Assembly: GCF_000699445.3 (NCBI RefSeq)
Contig: NC_067202.1
Coordinates: 6,558,458-6,622,457 of the forward strand
Direction: 5' to 3'
Length of the DNA stretch: 64,000 nucleotides
DNA from: Schistosoma haematobium
Taxonomy: Eukaryota > Platyhelminthes > Trematoda > Strigeidida > Schistosomatidae
The first letter of the stretch is position 1. Each line of letters starts with the position of its first letter. Below are positions 21,725-34,102 of this stretch, one piece after another. The notes beneath the pieces were generated by a model. That model had not been told where the DNA came from, ran no database searches, and was given only the letters and a program-made list of their open reading frames with translations. The translations under genes were made by a program, and so were the position numbers.

Positions 21725-23780
21725 TAAGTATTTAGTCAGAACTTTCTCTTCCATAAAGGATCGAGTTCAAGTTTATTACATCTGGACTTACAATTTAAGG
21801 TACAATCGAACCAAAGCATGAGAAGTGTAAATCGTCTTTGAACGGATCCAAACTTTAATTTATCCTGTTTGCGAATACTACTAAGAATAAACAAGCAGTA
21901 TTCTAGGAGTGGTCGAATATATACTTTATACATCAAAATACGTGACTATTTATCACAGAGGCTACGAATTATGCAACCCTTGAGACGTTGGGACTTGGTG
22001 GTCTGTTTCGAGACCTGTTATGTGAGGGACAAATTGTACGAGTATCCAAATCCTAAATCCACTACTCTATGTAAACTAGATAACACCTTACTATTAATGG
22101 TAAGATCTAAGTTGAGTGATGTATTATCAAAGTATATCCATCTATATTTAGCCGTGTTAAGCTCCAACTGCCATGTTGAACATCAATAGGCTACCTTGTT
22201 GAGCTCCAGATTGATGCGACTTTGCATATTGTTCAGCTCATGAGAAGAAAATGAATATGCCACCTTAAGATCATTTGTACATTGAAGAGGCTTACCCATG
22301 TAAAAGCAACCTCAAATATCGTTGATATAAACTGGAGAGAGCAAATGACCTAAGACACTACCTTGTATAATAGCATCCGAAAAGAAGAGTAAACAGCTTT
22401 AGAAGAAGGACTGGAATACCTGTTCCACCATATATTTAAATAAAGGATGAATCCCCGTCTACTCAATGAGCTCTTAAAAATTTCAGGGAGTTTATAGCCC
22501 TACTAATTTTCAGATATGTGAAAGAGATAGATTTTATTGAGTTCCTAGTCACATACCTGACTCTTGAAACAGTGCCCTTTAGGAATCCATTACTGTTCGC
22601 AAAAATACCACCAAAAAGGTTTGCAATGGTTTTAGAGTCATCTATAAAAGTGCCATTATCCAGGATGCATTGTGTATCAACATTTTGAGTTGCTTTAACA
22701 CGTTAATTGAAAAGGAGAATTAAGTGCTAACAGCTCCTGATTAATGGCTGTTAACCTGTGCTTTTCTTTAATTTGGTTAACAATTATGGTTATTTGTGCA
22801 ACTACCATGAAATTGTTTGACTTAAGCTAGCGTGTCTACAAGTGTCTTAATTTATTACAATATTTAGCTGGCATAAATAATTCGTTAGGTTCACTAAACA
22901 TGTATGTTTTAAGAGATGCTCAGGAATCTAAATAAGAGTTAGTGATCAGATAGAATGTGTCAATGGCATCCACGAAACGACTGCTTGAGAAGAAGATATC
23001 CCAGCCTGAGGATCTTACCAGGAAGTGCAGGAAGTCCCAGTCAGCATGTCTGTAGTCTCTATATTGACAGGCTTTTTGTATCGGTTGTTAACAAGGGGGA
23101 CAGATTGAGAGAGCAACAACTACTATTTTATGTTCGTTGCTCTCGACTTGATTGTATACTTGTATAGACAGTGGGATGATATTTCCACAAGATATTAGAT
23201 AAGGCATATTATCACGCCTTGTTGAGGTACTAACCTACTGTGACCAGCAGTACATGTTAAATGTCAATGGGAATTTATCATTACATGACTGAGAAATACC
23301 GCTATTCCAGTTTATTTCAGGGTAATTGAAATCTCCTTTAATAACCTTAGCACTGAAGTTTAGAGAAGATGCATGTATAAATGCATTAATAATAAGATCA
23401 TTCACGTTATATGAAACATTAAGGGCTCTATACATACATCCCAGGAGTAGACTATGATTCAGTGTTGACTGATATCCAGATCGATCCACGTAAACTACTC
23501 AGAACATTGTCTTCATTTTTATTAGTTATTAGGGAATTCAAGGCATAGATAAGACAGCCACCTTCACGTTTGGTCCCTCTGTTACAACGATAGAGTCGGT
23601 AGTTCCGGATATTCAATTCTGAATCGGACACTGCGGGAGACCAACATGTTTCAGTGACAAGCATGAAAAAGATTTGGCTATTAAGGCCCAGGTTCTTTAG
23701 GCCAAAATTTTATTTGGTTGTGAACGTGCATTGATAAGTAATAAGTTTAAAAAAGAAGTATTAGGTGTGAAAAAATTGGT
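21725..23780 (-). mobile_element. CR1/Jockey-like LINE, decayed near-full coding region
   Basis: Minus strand in order: endonuclease (MLVTETCWSPAVSDSELNI; HSLLLGCMYRALN; GDFNYPEINWN), reverse transcriptase (IIQGSVLGHLLSPVYINDI near 22300-22370, the QGSVLGP/VYINDI motif, then CTNDLKVAY in place of YADDLK), and C-terminal KVYIRPLLEYCLFILSSIRK, QDKLKFGSVQRRFTL. Many stops and frameshifts and a lost YADD box show it is long dead. Both main ORF2 domains survive in recognisable form. Confidence 0.85.
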
Positions 23781-24394
23781 CTGTGGTTATTCGTTTTCAC
23801 GTCTGTACTGGTCGATTTTACTGCAACTTTGGGATATATATCAACGAAACAGAAAACTAGATTGTCATCTAAAGGGGTTTGGTGACTAAGATTTCAGTGA
23901 TCTCATAGTAGTTTTAAACACCGGTCGATATCTGATACTGAGAATCATGGAACTCAAGATCGTGATGACTTGTTTTGACTATGATGATGTGCCATACTGT
24001 TTGCTATATGCTTAAATTTAGAGTTAAGATTCTGTTGACCGGGATTTTGAAAACAGAAAGTGTTTAATATTGAAAATTGACAGTAATTATAGAATGAGTT
24101 TAGTAATCCTAACTCAGCGGTTGAGTTGCCAATAACAATCCCGAAGCTAAAAGACCAGATTTATTTGAAAAACTTATGTATTCACTTACTTTTTTAATCA
24201 TGAGATATTCAAACGTTAGTCAAGCTCTCGAATGCATGGTTATAGGGGGAGTGTCCTTCAAATGGATCTATAAAATACGCGTTTTAAATCGTTAGTGCTT
24301 TTTTTTCAGTTTTCAGAATTGCAACGTAAATAGGATATATATATATATAGCAACATTACGAACTGATTGAATTTAGATAGCACTGTTGAACGCT
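23781..24394. other. twist intron 2, no recognised element
   Basis: AT-rich with a short TA run near 24339-24349. Confidence 0.4.
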
Positions 24395-24560
24395 AGCTCA
24401 GTGGTACAAAGGTAAGGCGTTCTCATGCGAGACCGAAGATCCTGAGTTTGGATCTCCGGATGCGGGATTGTAGATCCGTACCGCTGAGGAGTCTCATACT
24501 TAAACTAAACAGCTATCCAGTACTTCCAGGTTTTGGATGTTTCCTCGTGATTTAAACCAC
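24395..24560 (+). mobile_element. tRNA-headed SINE, diverged
   Basis: GCTCAGTGGTACAAAGGTAA, GATCCTGAGTTTGGATCTCC, CCGCTGAGGAGTCTCATAC, CCAGTACTTCCAGGTTTT. It ends about 90 bases before exon 3. Confidence 0.5.
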
Positions 24561-24648
24561 TAAAATAAGTCTTGTGATACATACATAATATATTGATAGA
24601 TTTTTGTAACAGGTAAAGAAATATTTTCCTTTATCTTCTTCTATTTAG

Positions 24649-25032
24649 ATATATTGATTTTTTATCTCAAGTACTTGATACATCAACACCACCGTCATCA
24701 ACATCAACGTCATTACGAACAACAGGAACAGTTGTATCAACATTATCGTCATCATCTAATAATGATCAATTGAGTGAATTTGTAGATGATATCTATCCAA
24801 TGACAAGTAAATATCCTATTTCTTGTTTAACTAATAATAATAATAGTACACATCTGATTGATCCTTCATTCTTATCAACTGATTATAATCCTATTGAAAA
24901 GTTGAAATGTCTAACACCATATTATAAATATAATTTAAACAAAATTAATCAGTGTCAGTGTAAATTTAATTTTAATGATTATAGTCAGTTGTCATCTACA
25001 TCAACATTATCATCACCGTCATCAGTATCGCC

Positions 25033-25088
<56 letters not shown>

Positions 25089-25471
25089 CATCCTCATCGT
25101 CATCATGTTCCCCATTGTCATCAACATCTTCAAACTCTACATCAGAGATAACAGTATGTTGTAATGAAAATAATACAAGTACTAGTACTAGTACTAATAT
25201 GAATAATAAATACAGATTTTTATTGAATGATTTGGATTATTTGAATAAATTTTCATCATCACCATCATCTACAACTTCACAACCATTTATAACATCAGAG
25301 ATAACAACATCGACTACAGTGAAGACATTGACGATGATTACGACAACAACAACAACAACAACAACGGCAACAACAGCAGCATCCATCTATCCAAACCAAG
25401 GTCTAAGTTATGCATTTTCAGTATGGCGTATGGAAGGTGCATGGTTGTCAACATATGATACTAAACTATAA
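24649..25471 (+). CDS. twist: twist exon 3 (end of helix 2, Ser-rich linker, Twist box, stop)
   Basis: The acceptor CTATTTAG ends at 24648. The first base completes the Arg codon, followed by YIDFLSQVL, which finishes helix 2 (Ser where most Twist proteins have Tyr before QVL). A linker of more than 200 residues follows. It contains a serine tract (about 25036-25107, TCA/TCC/TCG codons) and a threonine tract (about 25347-25374, ACA codons). The Twist box lies near 25408-25446 and the stop is TAA at 25469-25471. No clear polyadenylation signal was found close downstream. Confidence 0.93.
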
Positions 25472-25789
25472 ATTAAATTGAGTGGTTAAACGGAAATACA
25501 TTTAAAGTGATTGTGATAATTATGAGTTCGATCGAATGTGTTTATAATTTCTTTCTTTATTTCTCTTTACAAAAACTGTACTTGTTTAAATACACATCAT
25601 AAGTGAACATTGAAGACAATCTTCAATGATGTCGTTTTATTGCATTAAACGAATCATATTCAATTTGTAAAGGGATATGTGAAAGAAAGTATTGGGAAAC
25701 AAATTATTGAAATGGTGTATGTAGTGATTTATGCTTTATTTTCAACTATCGAGATTATCTTCTGTAGTGAAAAGTTACTTAGTCCCGCC
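25472..25789. other. 3' flank of twist
   Basis: Probably holds the 3' untranslated region; no canonical AATAAA seen within 300 bases of the stop. Confidence 0.4.
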
Positions 25790-25930
25790 TGCGGGATTCA
25801 AACCCAGGGCTTGCTGAGGAGTCCCATAATAGAACGAAACGATCGTCCAGTGCTTCCAGGTTTTCAGTGGTGGTCTAACATCAATCCGTTCATGGTTTCA
25901 ATCAGAAACCTAATAATCTCCAAGACCCTA
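25790..25930 (+). mobile_element. tRNA-headed SINE, internally deleted
   Basis: The B-box region (GGGATTCAAACCCAGG) runs directly into TTGCTGAGGAGTCCCATAAT, GAACGAAACGATCGTCCAGT, CTTCCAGG. The hammerhead cores are present but the stem I 5' arm is lost. Confidence 0.55.
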
Positions 25931-26229
25931 TACTTTTAGATTAATGATAAAATTGAAATCCAGAATTTGTATTTCATCATGATTAGAATTTGTCATCTGT
26001 ATTCGTCAGTTTCGATATTTATACTTAGACTTAAACTTAGTATTCATTGATTCAAATGAAAGAAAATTATCCACATGGTTATTAAGTCCAGACAAACGAT
26101 AATTTATCCAACACGTATGGTTTCATGCTAGTTGGTGGAACTTGTTAGCTAAACTTATCGACATTCTTGAGGGAACTCGTAACCACAACACACAAATATA
26201 TAGTTTGAAATATAACCATTGAACAATTG

Positions 26230-26545
26230 AGGTTTCTGTCCTTGGGCAGCGATTGACAACCTGTGAGATTGAGAGATCAAAAAGGTACTGGGTTTGAGTG
26301 TTGAAGTGAAATCAACTCTGGGATACAGGTACATCCAGCTGAAGAGTCCTAAATAAGATCAGACGCACGTCCTGGATTCCACTGCTAGCTACTATCCATC
26401 TTTACTTATGAAGATTGTCACTTAAGGCAACATCGAGGCAGTCCTCACACGATGCACATATGCCAACATGAGACTGATCAATTGTAGTCCTAAACAACAA
26501 TGGGAAGATACAAGCAAAATAGAACCAAGTGATTGTAGATCATTT
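26230..26545 (+). mobile_element. Sm-alpha-type repeat, long 3' part
   Basis: TACTGGGTTTGAGTG, GGATACAGGTACATCCAGCT, GAAGAGTCCTAAATAAGATC, GCACGTCCTGGATTCCACTG, then a long tail (GGCAACATCGAGGCAGTCC, ACTGATCAATTGTAGTCC). Stem I is intact but the GAAA core is lost. Confidence 0.6.
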
Positions 26546-29500
26546 CTTTCAAGATTTTATGCATTTCAGGTTGATGAGTGTTAAGTAGCATAAACTTTAG
26601 GCTTACGGTTTTTCCCAGCTGCTCTCAACCACCTAACATAAAAAAGCATAGTACACTGTTATTTAGATGTATTACTCATTTCTGACTTTGATCGGTACGT
26701 AATATGAACAATGATCAATAATCTCCACAAATCCCCTTAACTGATGAATGGAGATGGTCAGCAACAAATAGAGCCAACTTGAAAGTATCCTAGAAAATAG
26801 TGTGCTCATCGCTACCACATAAGGAGGAGAGTGATCAATATGCATGATGGGAACCCATCACAATTTTTCAAAAAATACCCTAGAAGTCATGAGTATTGTT
26901 GGCCAATCATCACTCTTTAGAAGCTTCCAAGCGAAATCTAGAAAACGATTAGTTGTATGTTCGCCTCATGTTGATTGGAGAATTATCGGCTTTCCCATCT
27001 ATTTTATCATGTTTTCTGTATACTGCTGGAGTTTAGGGATTTACATACAATCCTGTCAATATCCTCGTATTTTGAACACATTCTTACCTTCGAAGTAGAA
27101 CATTCTCGAAACTGTCTGCTCAGGATTTAAGAATATATATCTAGGTGGGGGCACTAGAAAGGTGCTAAGAAGTCAAAGTTTAAATGTTCAGTCACAAGAC
27201 TTATCAAGGTAAGGAAATAACATTGATGATTTAGTTGAACAAGCTCAGTTGGGTAGTGATTACTTATTCAGTGTTTTAAACAAATTTAATCTGTCGATAA
27301 ACGATGAATTATTAATGATTTGTTAAATAAGAATAAAATTTTTATATTTGGTCGTCGCTGATTGCTGTGCCGGAAAAACGCTGATCACTTATACTCGGAA
27401 CGATGGATCTCGGCAATTCCCACGATGCAAAAGTAAGAACACAAGATTGGTATAAGTGAAGATTTATTAGCCACAAAACACTATAACGACAACGAATGAT
27501 AATAATAATGAATGGATAATTATAGTGTAAAAAACCAAATTACGTACTGCATGAATACTCGTAAGAAACTTTATTCAGTATGTAATTTATGGCCAAGTTG
27601 AGATCATGATACTGATCACCCACCTCAATAGGAACCAATGTAGTATTGCTTGAAAGTAAATGTTGAGCAAATTTTATGAATAAACTTTCACACTGAACCA
27701 AGTAGTTGGATATGTAGTTACCCTAAGTTTGATGATAGCTTTTGGAAAGGAAGAACTTAATATCAGTTTCAACTAATAGCACGAATTCAGAAAATAGGAT
27801 TTTACGATTTCAACTCGATTATATAACTGAATTCTTAAAGCTTACAGGTATCATTACCAAGGTTTGACTTGATAATTTCGAATAAATTGAGCATTGGGTA
27901 GATTGTTATAAAAAAAAATAATACACTCGTAATATCCCAATGAGTAGAAAAATTAGATTTTCGCACGTTTCGTGACTTAGTGTAAGCCACTTCTTCAGAG
28001 AATAAATAACCAAATCAAAATTAATCCAAGTTTAAATAGTACAACGAACAACAAGAATATTATGTCTTTCTATGTATCATTAGTGAGTAAAGATAAATAC
28101 AAAACCCAAGTGAAACTCAGATTTTAATTTATTGTCTTCAGCTATCTAACACATAATATAGTGTATCATGAGAGAGTATGTCGCCCTGAGGGTCTGAAGT
28201 TCAGATTTGGAAAAACCTGAAAGTCTTGGGTTTGATGCTAGGTATGATCGTGGATGCATACGACTGAGGAGTATTATGCTGAGACAAAACAGCTGTTCAT
28301 TGCTTTTTGGTCTTTAATGATCGTCTAACCTAAGTCACTTCGTAATGGAAAACGTTTTATTCAACAGACTGCACAACACACAATTCTACCAATAATAACT
28401 GCATTAAATATCTCCATACAGTTGAATTGAGAGATTGACGCATGGCAAATTAATAGGAAGATTAAACTATAGATATTTTCAACACTGAAGAAGGGTTATG
28501 GATGGAGTAAACAACAATTGTTTTGTCCCACTTTAAACTCGTCAACTGGGAGTATTTGGATTCTAATATTAGTGTATCAGTCCCAACATCCTAGATGTTT
28601 TTCATGATGCCAGTGAATCAGAATACGCTTTAGTTTTCAGGTATGTTTACTTGGATTTTCATGAATTTTAAGTATAATAAATTTGTGCATCTTAAGTTCT
28701 TCTGCTAGACACCAAACAGAATTCAACTGTTCCATGAATCCATGCAAATTTGGAACGTGAACTGGTAGTTAGATATTTAGCTCTCCACTATTATGATGCA
28801 GGTTCAAAGTCCGTCTCCCTCTATTTCAATTTACTCATTTGGTTAACTTAACTGGACCTCACACTATAGATGTAACTATCATTTAACCTAGGTTTGATTA
28901 ATGTGATAACAAGACACTTGTTTAGTAAGTCTTAATGTTAATATGCGCTGATCAGCTTAGAAGTCTCAGCAGCAGGGAAATTCTAACTTCTGGCAAAAAT
29001 TGAGATGGTGTAATAAGAAGACGAAGATTATCTTACTGCACTATCGAAATTTATCAAAGGGACAAAATGTCTCAAAGTTCTTAAAAGAAAAAGTGTAGCA
29101 AAAAATTCTTTTTCTTGGTTCATAAAAATTTAATTCACAAACTGGTGCTTTACGACGGTTATTTTTATTATATTATTTTAACTACTTAATTTATTGTTAG
29201 TATATATGTATATATATATGATAATTAACAGGTCAAAATCATAACAGTAGAAATACTCGAGTTTACATGGAATTCATATGAAAAGACATTCAATATTTTC
29301 TTTGTTGATCTAGTAACGCTGATCGTCTGAAAACAGATCAGCTACCGAATTCAGATGTTAAGTTACACTGAGAATATAATCTCCTGAAGTTTACCGAGTT
29401 AATAACTTGGTTTTCACCTCACTTGTTATTTTACTTGTATCTTCCCATTGTTATTTAGGACTACAATTGATCAGTCTCATGTTGGCATATGTGCATCCCG

Positions 29501-30130
29501 TGCGAATTGCCTCAATATAGCCTTAAGTTACAAGCTTTGATTTTCACTTCTTCAAAAGACTAACTTTTATCTTCTTGAATATGTTGATTCTGGATGATTA
29601 GATTCTCATATATTTACTTTATCAGATCATGATAATACGAAGATATGTTGAAATAAAATACTTAAAGTTGATCTAAACTCGAAACAAATTGCATGACATA
29701 TTGATAAATAAACAAATAATGTAACTCAGATAATAGAATTCGATTGGCTAATGCCGGTCATAGTTACCCGAAAAGTAAAACTATACTATACAGACGACCT
29801 TAGTTGATTTTAAAGATAGGCATGAGATTAAACATTCAAAAATATCCAATCAAAAATGTAGCTTTCATGTAAGAGGTCTATCGAAAATATGATAAGATCA
29901 CTGAGGTTTAAGAGTTTTAACAACATTAATGAACTAAGTAAGTTGGCAAACATATCACTGTAATCCAGCTAGATCTTGACAAGAACTTAATGAATTTCAC
30001 GTTGATTTAGTTTTACATTTTAAAAACATGAGCCACTGCTAAAATTTAGAGCATAGAAGACATTCTTTATTACATGTAGTCCCAACGAGTTATAACTTGT
30101 GGCCTTGTGCCCTAATTATATAAAACGTAA
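26546..30130. other. Intergenic, mostly unassigned
   Basis: Degraded plus-sense SINE at about 28190-28340, Sm-alpha pieces at about 28490-28600(-) and 29440-29530(-), and LTR-like text around 26870-27215 and 27345-27490 without clear ends. No gene. Confidence 0.4.
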
Positions 30131-30598
30131 TGATACCTCCAATTAGAGAACAGTGATTTATCGACCGAACCAATGACGCATAAACTCGTACAAGCAGTCT
30201 AGAGTCTCTATCTATTCTTCTTCCCTCGTAGCCATGCCTGTTGAGTCCAGAACACCAATCTCAGCCTCTGTGGTATGAATAATCTATTTCAAACATACTG
30301 GGTTAGTGTACAAAACAAACAGACCACATCAAACCACAGAATAGAAAGCAACATTTGTACAAGATCTAGCCAAATGTGGTTGTGAATGCGCGAGATAGTA
30401 ATTAATAGATTGAGCATAATTCAAGAACGGTAAATCGTCTAATAATAGTCTATGGATCAAAATGAAGCTTATAATAAGAGGAGCATGAATATGCATAGTT
30501 TAGCGAATTGACAAATATACAATAAAAATAAATGTATAGTATTGTTCCCTAAATAGATTCGAATAGTTACCATTCATAATTCTTGTCTGGATATAACA
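30131..30598. mobile_element. LTR-like repeat, copy 2 (pair with 8024-8470)
   Basis: Same TGATACC...ATATAACA ends; carries a ~20-bp insertion near 30330 relative to copy 1. Same orientation, 22 kb apart. Confidence 0.45.
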
Positions 30599-30734
30599 GA
30601 GACATCATCTTTCAGGCTTTGCCCTCATAAATGAATCAACATTTGTTTCATAGATTATTAATAATAAAAAACAAATAATCAGGTTTCATTTTATATTACT
30701 TAATGGATTCAAGAAAATTATTATTATTGTTATT

Positions 30735-31690
30735 ACTATTGTGAAATATGCGGATGATCTCACTGTATGCATGCCTATCTCTTCCTCTTTACATCCCATA
30801 GAAATGAATGAGTTTTTGTCTCGCATTGATTGTTGGTCTGTTGGTAATGATCTTATACTTAATCCGTCTAAATGTCAAGCTGTTAACTTTAGCATGAGAC
30901 ATGAATGGAATCTAAACATCATTTTGAGATCCCATAATGCTTGTGCCATTTGAGGCTCTTTGATAAACACTGTGTCGAGGGTCAATTATCTTGGTGTTAT
31001 ATTTTCCTCTGATCTCTCTTGGTCTTCTCACGTTTTATTGTTATCGAAGAAGGTTTTCCGTCTGACTTACTACATAAAGAGATTGCATGCTCTTGGGATT
31101 ACTCGTCATTTACTCTTACAATTTGTCAATTCTTGCATATTACCTATTATTCTTTACTGCTCTCCATTATTCTTTCCCGGGCTTTTGAAAAACAACTTTG
31201 CTGTATTGCGGAGAGTGCTGAAGGCAGTTAACAAGATGTGTGGTGAATCTTTCGAGATCATAATTAATATGGTTGTGGATAGACATCTAAAGTCATGCAA
31301 ACTCCTGGTAGGTGTTATTTTATCAGATACTAGCCATCCCCTTCACTCTTATCGTTCTCCTTGTATATCTTCTTCTGGTAGAACTAGACGTAATTACATT
31401 AAAATCCATGTACGCAAGCAAAAGTATAAAAGTTCTATAATACCTTACCTAGCAAACATACTCTGTGACGAATAGGTTATTAGAGTTAACCTAGTCAATA
31501 ACCTGCATTCTTAACATGTATCTAATTTGAAAAGTTGTACAGTTTTTCGGGGTTTTTCTAACCTTTTTTTGTCTTTGTTTCTGTTTTTTGTGTGTGAAAG
31601 TAACTTGTTGAAATACCCTGTGGTGAGAATTTCTATATTGTACCCGAAATATAATATTGAATAAAGCCATTAATAATAATAATATTATTA
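30735..31690 (+). mobile_element. CR1/Jockey-like LINE, 5'-truncated, nearly intact C-terminal RT
   Basis: From KYADDLTVCMPISSSLH (catalytic YADD kept) through SRIDCWSVGNDLILNPSKCQ, NYLGVIFSSDLSWSSHV and YYIKRLHALGITRHLLL to stop TAG at 31473-31475. The frame is continuous apart from one in-frame TGA at 30951-30953. The 3' UTR ends AATAAAGCCATTAATAATAA in a TAA repeat. The 5' break abuts TTATTATTATTG, suggesting insertion into a TAA/ATT microsatellite. Younger than the LINE at 21725-23780. Confidence 0.88.
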
Positions 31691-31861
31691 TTACTAATAT
31701 ATACTTATAAAGTATTTATATGAAGTGAATTATTGTTAATTGAATCATTTTTCCTGGTTAGCGTTTTGTTAGCGAGTTAATTTTCTACGGGATAGGGTCG
31801 CTAACCCCATACCCAACCCTCTTTCTTTACCCGGGCTTGGGACTGGCAGTAGCCTTAGAGG

Positions 31862-32440
31862 GACTCCAGGCGGAATCCTCAAAGATAAAGGAAAACCAAA
31901 GAACACATTACGCCGAGAAATAGAGACAGACATGAGAAGAACGAACAAGAATTGGATAGAACTAAAAAAGAAGGATCAAGACAAAGTGAGTTGGAGAATG
32001 GTGGTACATACTTACCTACGCCTGTTACTCCCAGGAGAGCATAGGCCACCGACTACCATTCTCCAACTCACTTTGTCTTGATCCTTCCTTTCTATTTCTA
32101 TCCAATTCTTGTTCATTCTTCTCATGTCTGTCTCAATTTCTCGGCGTAATGTGTTCTTTGGTCTTCCTCTTTTCCTTTGGCCTTGAGGATTCCATGTGAG
32201 GGCTTGTCTTGTGACGCAGTTGGGTGCTTTCCTCAATGTGTTTCCTATCCACTTCCAGTGCTTCTTCCTCCACTGGGATCTGGTTTGTTCCCTCTCACAG
32301 TAGGTTGTTGCTGATAGTGTCTGACCAACGGATCCGAAGTATTTTGCGTAGACAGCTGTTAATAAACACTTGTATCTTCTGGATGATGGCTTTCGTAGTT
32401 CTCCAAGTTTCTGTCACATACAGTAAAACTGCCTTGGGTA
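31862..32440. mobile_element. RTE-like 3' ends in tail-to-tail inverted orientation (foldback)
   Basis: 31862-32008 reads plus sense and 32012-32440 minus sense ([40 protein letters not shown], then [20 protein letters not shown]). About 31870-32005 is complementary to about 32053-32190 across a ~47-bp spacer that contains the GCCTGTTACTCC landmark. Confidence 0.8.
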
Positions 32441-32647
32441 TTTGTAGTGTTAACAATTGATTACATGTCTGCTTTATTCTAAGAGTCATACGCTTTCACT
32501 TAATATATGAATTACAGCTATATTCTATTTTATCCCATAATTAGTCTAATTTAAGCATGATTTTTGTAATCCATTTCCTAGTTTGGATATAATTTTATTT
32601 TCTTGGTTTGTTGCGAGTTACTGTTCTTTCAGTCATGTATTTATTCA
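32441..32647. other. No gene seen
   Basis: AT-rich link between the RTE foldback and the LTR-like repeat. Confidence 0.4.
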
Positions 32648-33053
32648 TGTATCTTTTTCGGATTAGTGGATTGAAGAACTGATAAGTCTTTTGATTGAAC
32701 GCTAGATTTAGTTCAAGCTCTTCTAGTAACCCTCAGGCTAAATTTATAAAGCGATTTAAACACGAGAGAAAAGGCGCGAAATATGGGCGGAACGCTTTAC
32801 CCCAAGGTTCCGTTTATGCACACAGTATCTAGGATATTTATAATACCTTAGATGACATTGGGCTTACGGAAATTTTTGGAATGCTACCAAACATAGTAGC
32901 AGTATAGGTAATCATCTAATCAGAAACGCGACATGTGACTTTTCACTTTCTAGATGTTTATGGCAAAACTTCTATTGAATGCTGATTGGATAAGATGTTT
33001 CTCTGAGTTTCCAGGGCCACTTTCGGAGGAATTTTTTGGATCGCCTCACAACA
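32648..33053 (-). mobile_element. Solo-LTR-like repeat, second family, copy 1
   Basis: Minus sense starts TGTTGTGAGGCGATCC and ends GATACA, with a TATA-like box (TATTATAAATATCCTAG) and CCAATCAGC upstream of it, as in an LTR promoter. About 70% similar by eye to 59389-59760. Confidence 0.5.
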
Positions 33054-34102
33054 GGAACAAGGTTTTAGCTTCTATATCCGCTTCAAATTGGCTAAGTCAT
33101 AGGGCCATTGTAGGATAATTTTATTTCTACCCTTAAAGCCATTCAATCACAAGTCGAAATAATGAGTTACAAGTTTCAAGGTTGTACTGAGTAATCTAGC
33201 ACATCAAAGTCGTAAACTAGTTTAAATCAACTCTCCCTCTCTCTACATATTAAGCATAAACTAGTGAACCGACAAATAAACCTAGATGTTCAGTTTCCTT
33301 ATTAAAGGTAAACTTTAATTGTTCTGGCAGTTCAGGGGTTATCTACACAGAATAATAGAAAATATTCGTAAAAGTATACTACGCTGACGACCTTGAGCGG
33401 CTTATCAGACAATCAGGAAATACAGTACATAGTTATTAAACGATAAAATGCAATAAAAAGGCAGTGGAATAACGGTTTTCATGCAATCAATTATGCCCTA
33501 TTTATTAAGTTATTCATTATACTGAAGGAAAAGGATTAGGTTCATATATTAGGAGTTTCAGCATGTTTTGATGAGTTTTCTTTTTTACTTCTTTTATATC
33601 ATCATATGATTTCACGTAGCAGTTATTTACATTTAATCTTTTCATATTCTATGGTTATTTTCATAGAATATTCACTAATCAACAAAGTGATCGGAATTCT
33701 TTCATAAGGTCATAGATCTTACCACAATTACATTCTACCAAATACATAATTTTTAAGTGTTTAAGATGCGCTTAATAAATTTATGGAAAAAGATATTACA
33801 TACTATGACAATAAGTTACGATTCTTTACAATAACACGTTTTTTAGATCTGTACTGTAGTAGAGTTGCCTTTGAGCTTTGTGCATTTTCTCAAAGTTCAT
33901 TGACCAGACAAACGGTGAATCTAATTGGTTCAACTATCAAGGTTAAAGAAAATTAGCAAGTAACAAAACAGATTTCAAAGGAGCTAGAAAAGGATGGCTA
34001 TTATGTTTCTGATGATGGTTATTCAGCCATATTGATATATTTAATGGTTAACGCCACTGATTGATCTGCATCAAACAATAGCTGAAAACCTAGACGCACT
34101 AG
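33054..34102. other. Intergenic, unassigned
   Basis: No coding signal. The last 60 bases are diverged SINE sequence leading into the inverted repeat. Confidence 0.4.

Larger units (their letters stand above)
11136..25471 (+). other. twist: Gene span: Twist-family bHLH transcription factor, complete, 3 exons
   Basis: Joining 11136-11829, 18811-19177 and 24649-25471 gives an uninterrupted 627-residue frame. Seen: residues about 308-362 are a bHLH domain with the Twist signature ([13 protein letters not shown], then [19 protein letters not shown] and RYIDFL). Residues about 606-618 are a Twist/WR box (LSYAFSVWRMEGAW) close to the C-terminus. The two together identify Twist rather than Hand, Scleraxis or Atonal relatives. 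Known of the family: Twist proteins are nuclear, dimerise with E proteins, bind E-boxes and direct mesoderm and muscle programmes. A role in fluke muscle or stem-cell derivatives is inference. The protein is much longer than vertebrate Twist (about 200 residues) because of Asn/Ser/Thr-rich flanks. Intron 1 is 6981 bp (phase 1) and intron 2 is 5471 bp (phase 2). Untranslated exons were not identified. Confidence 0.93.
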
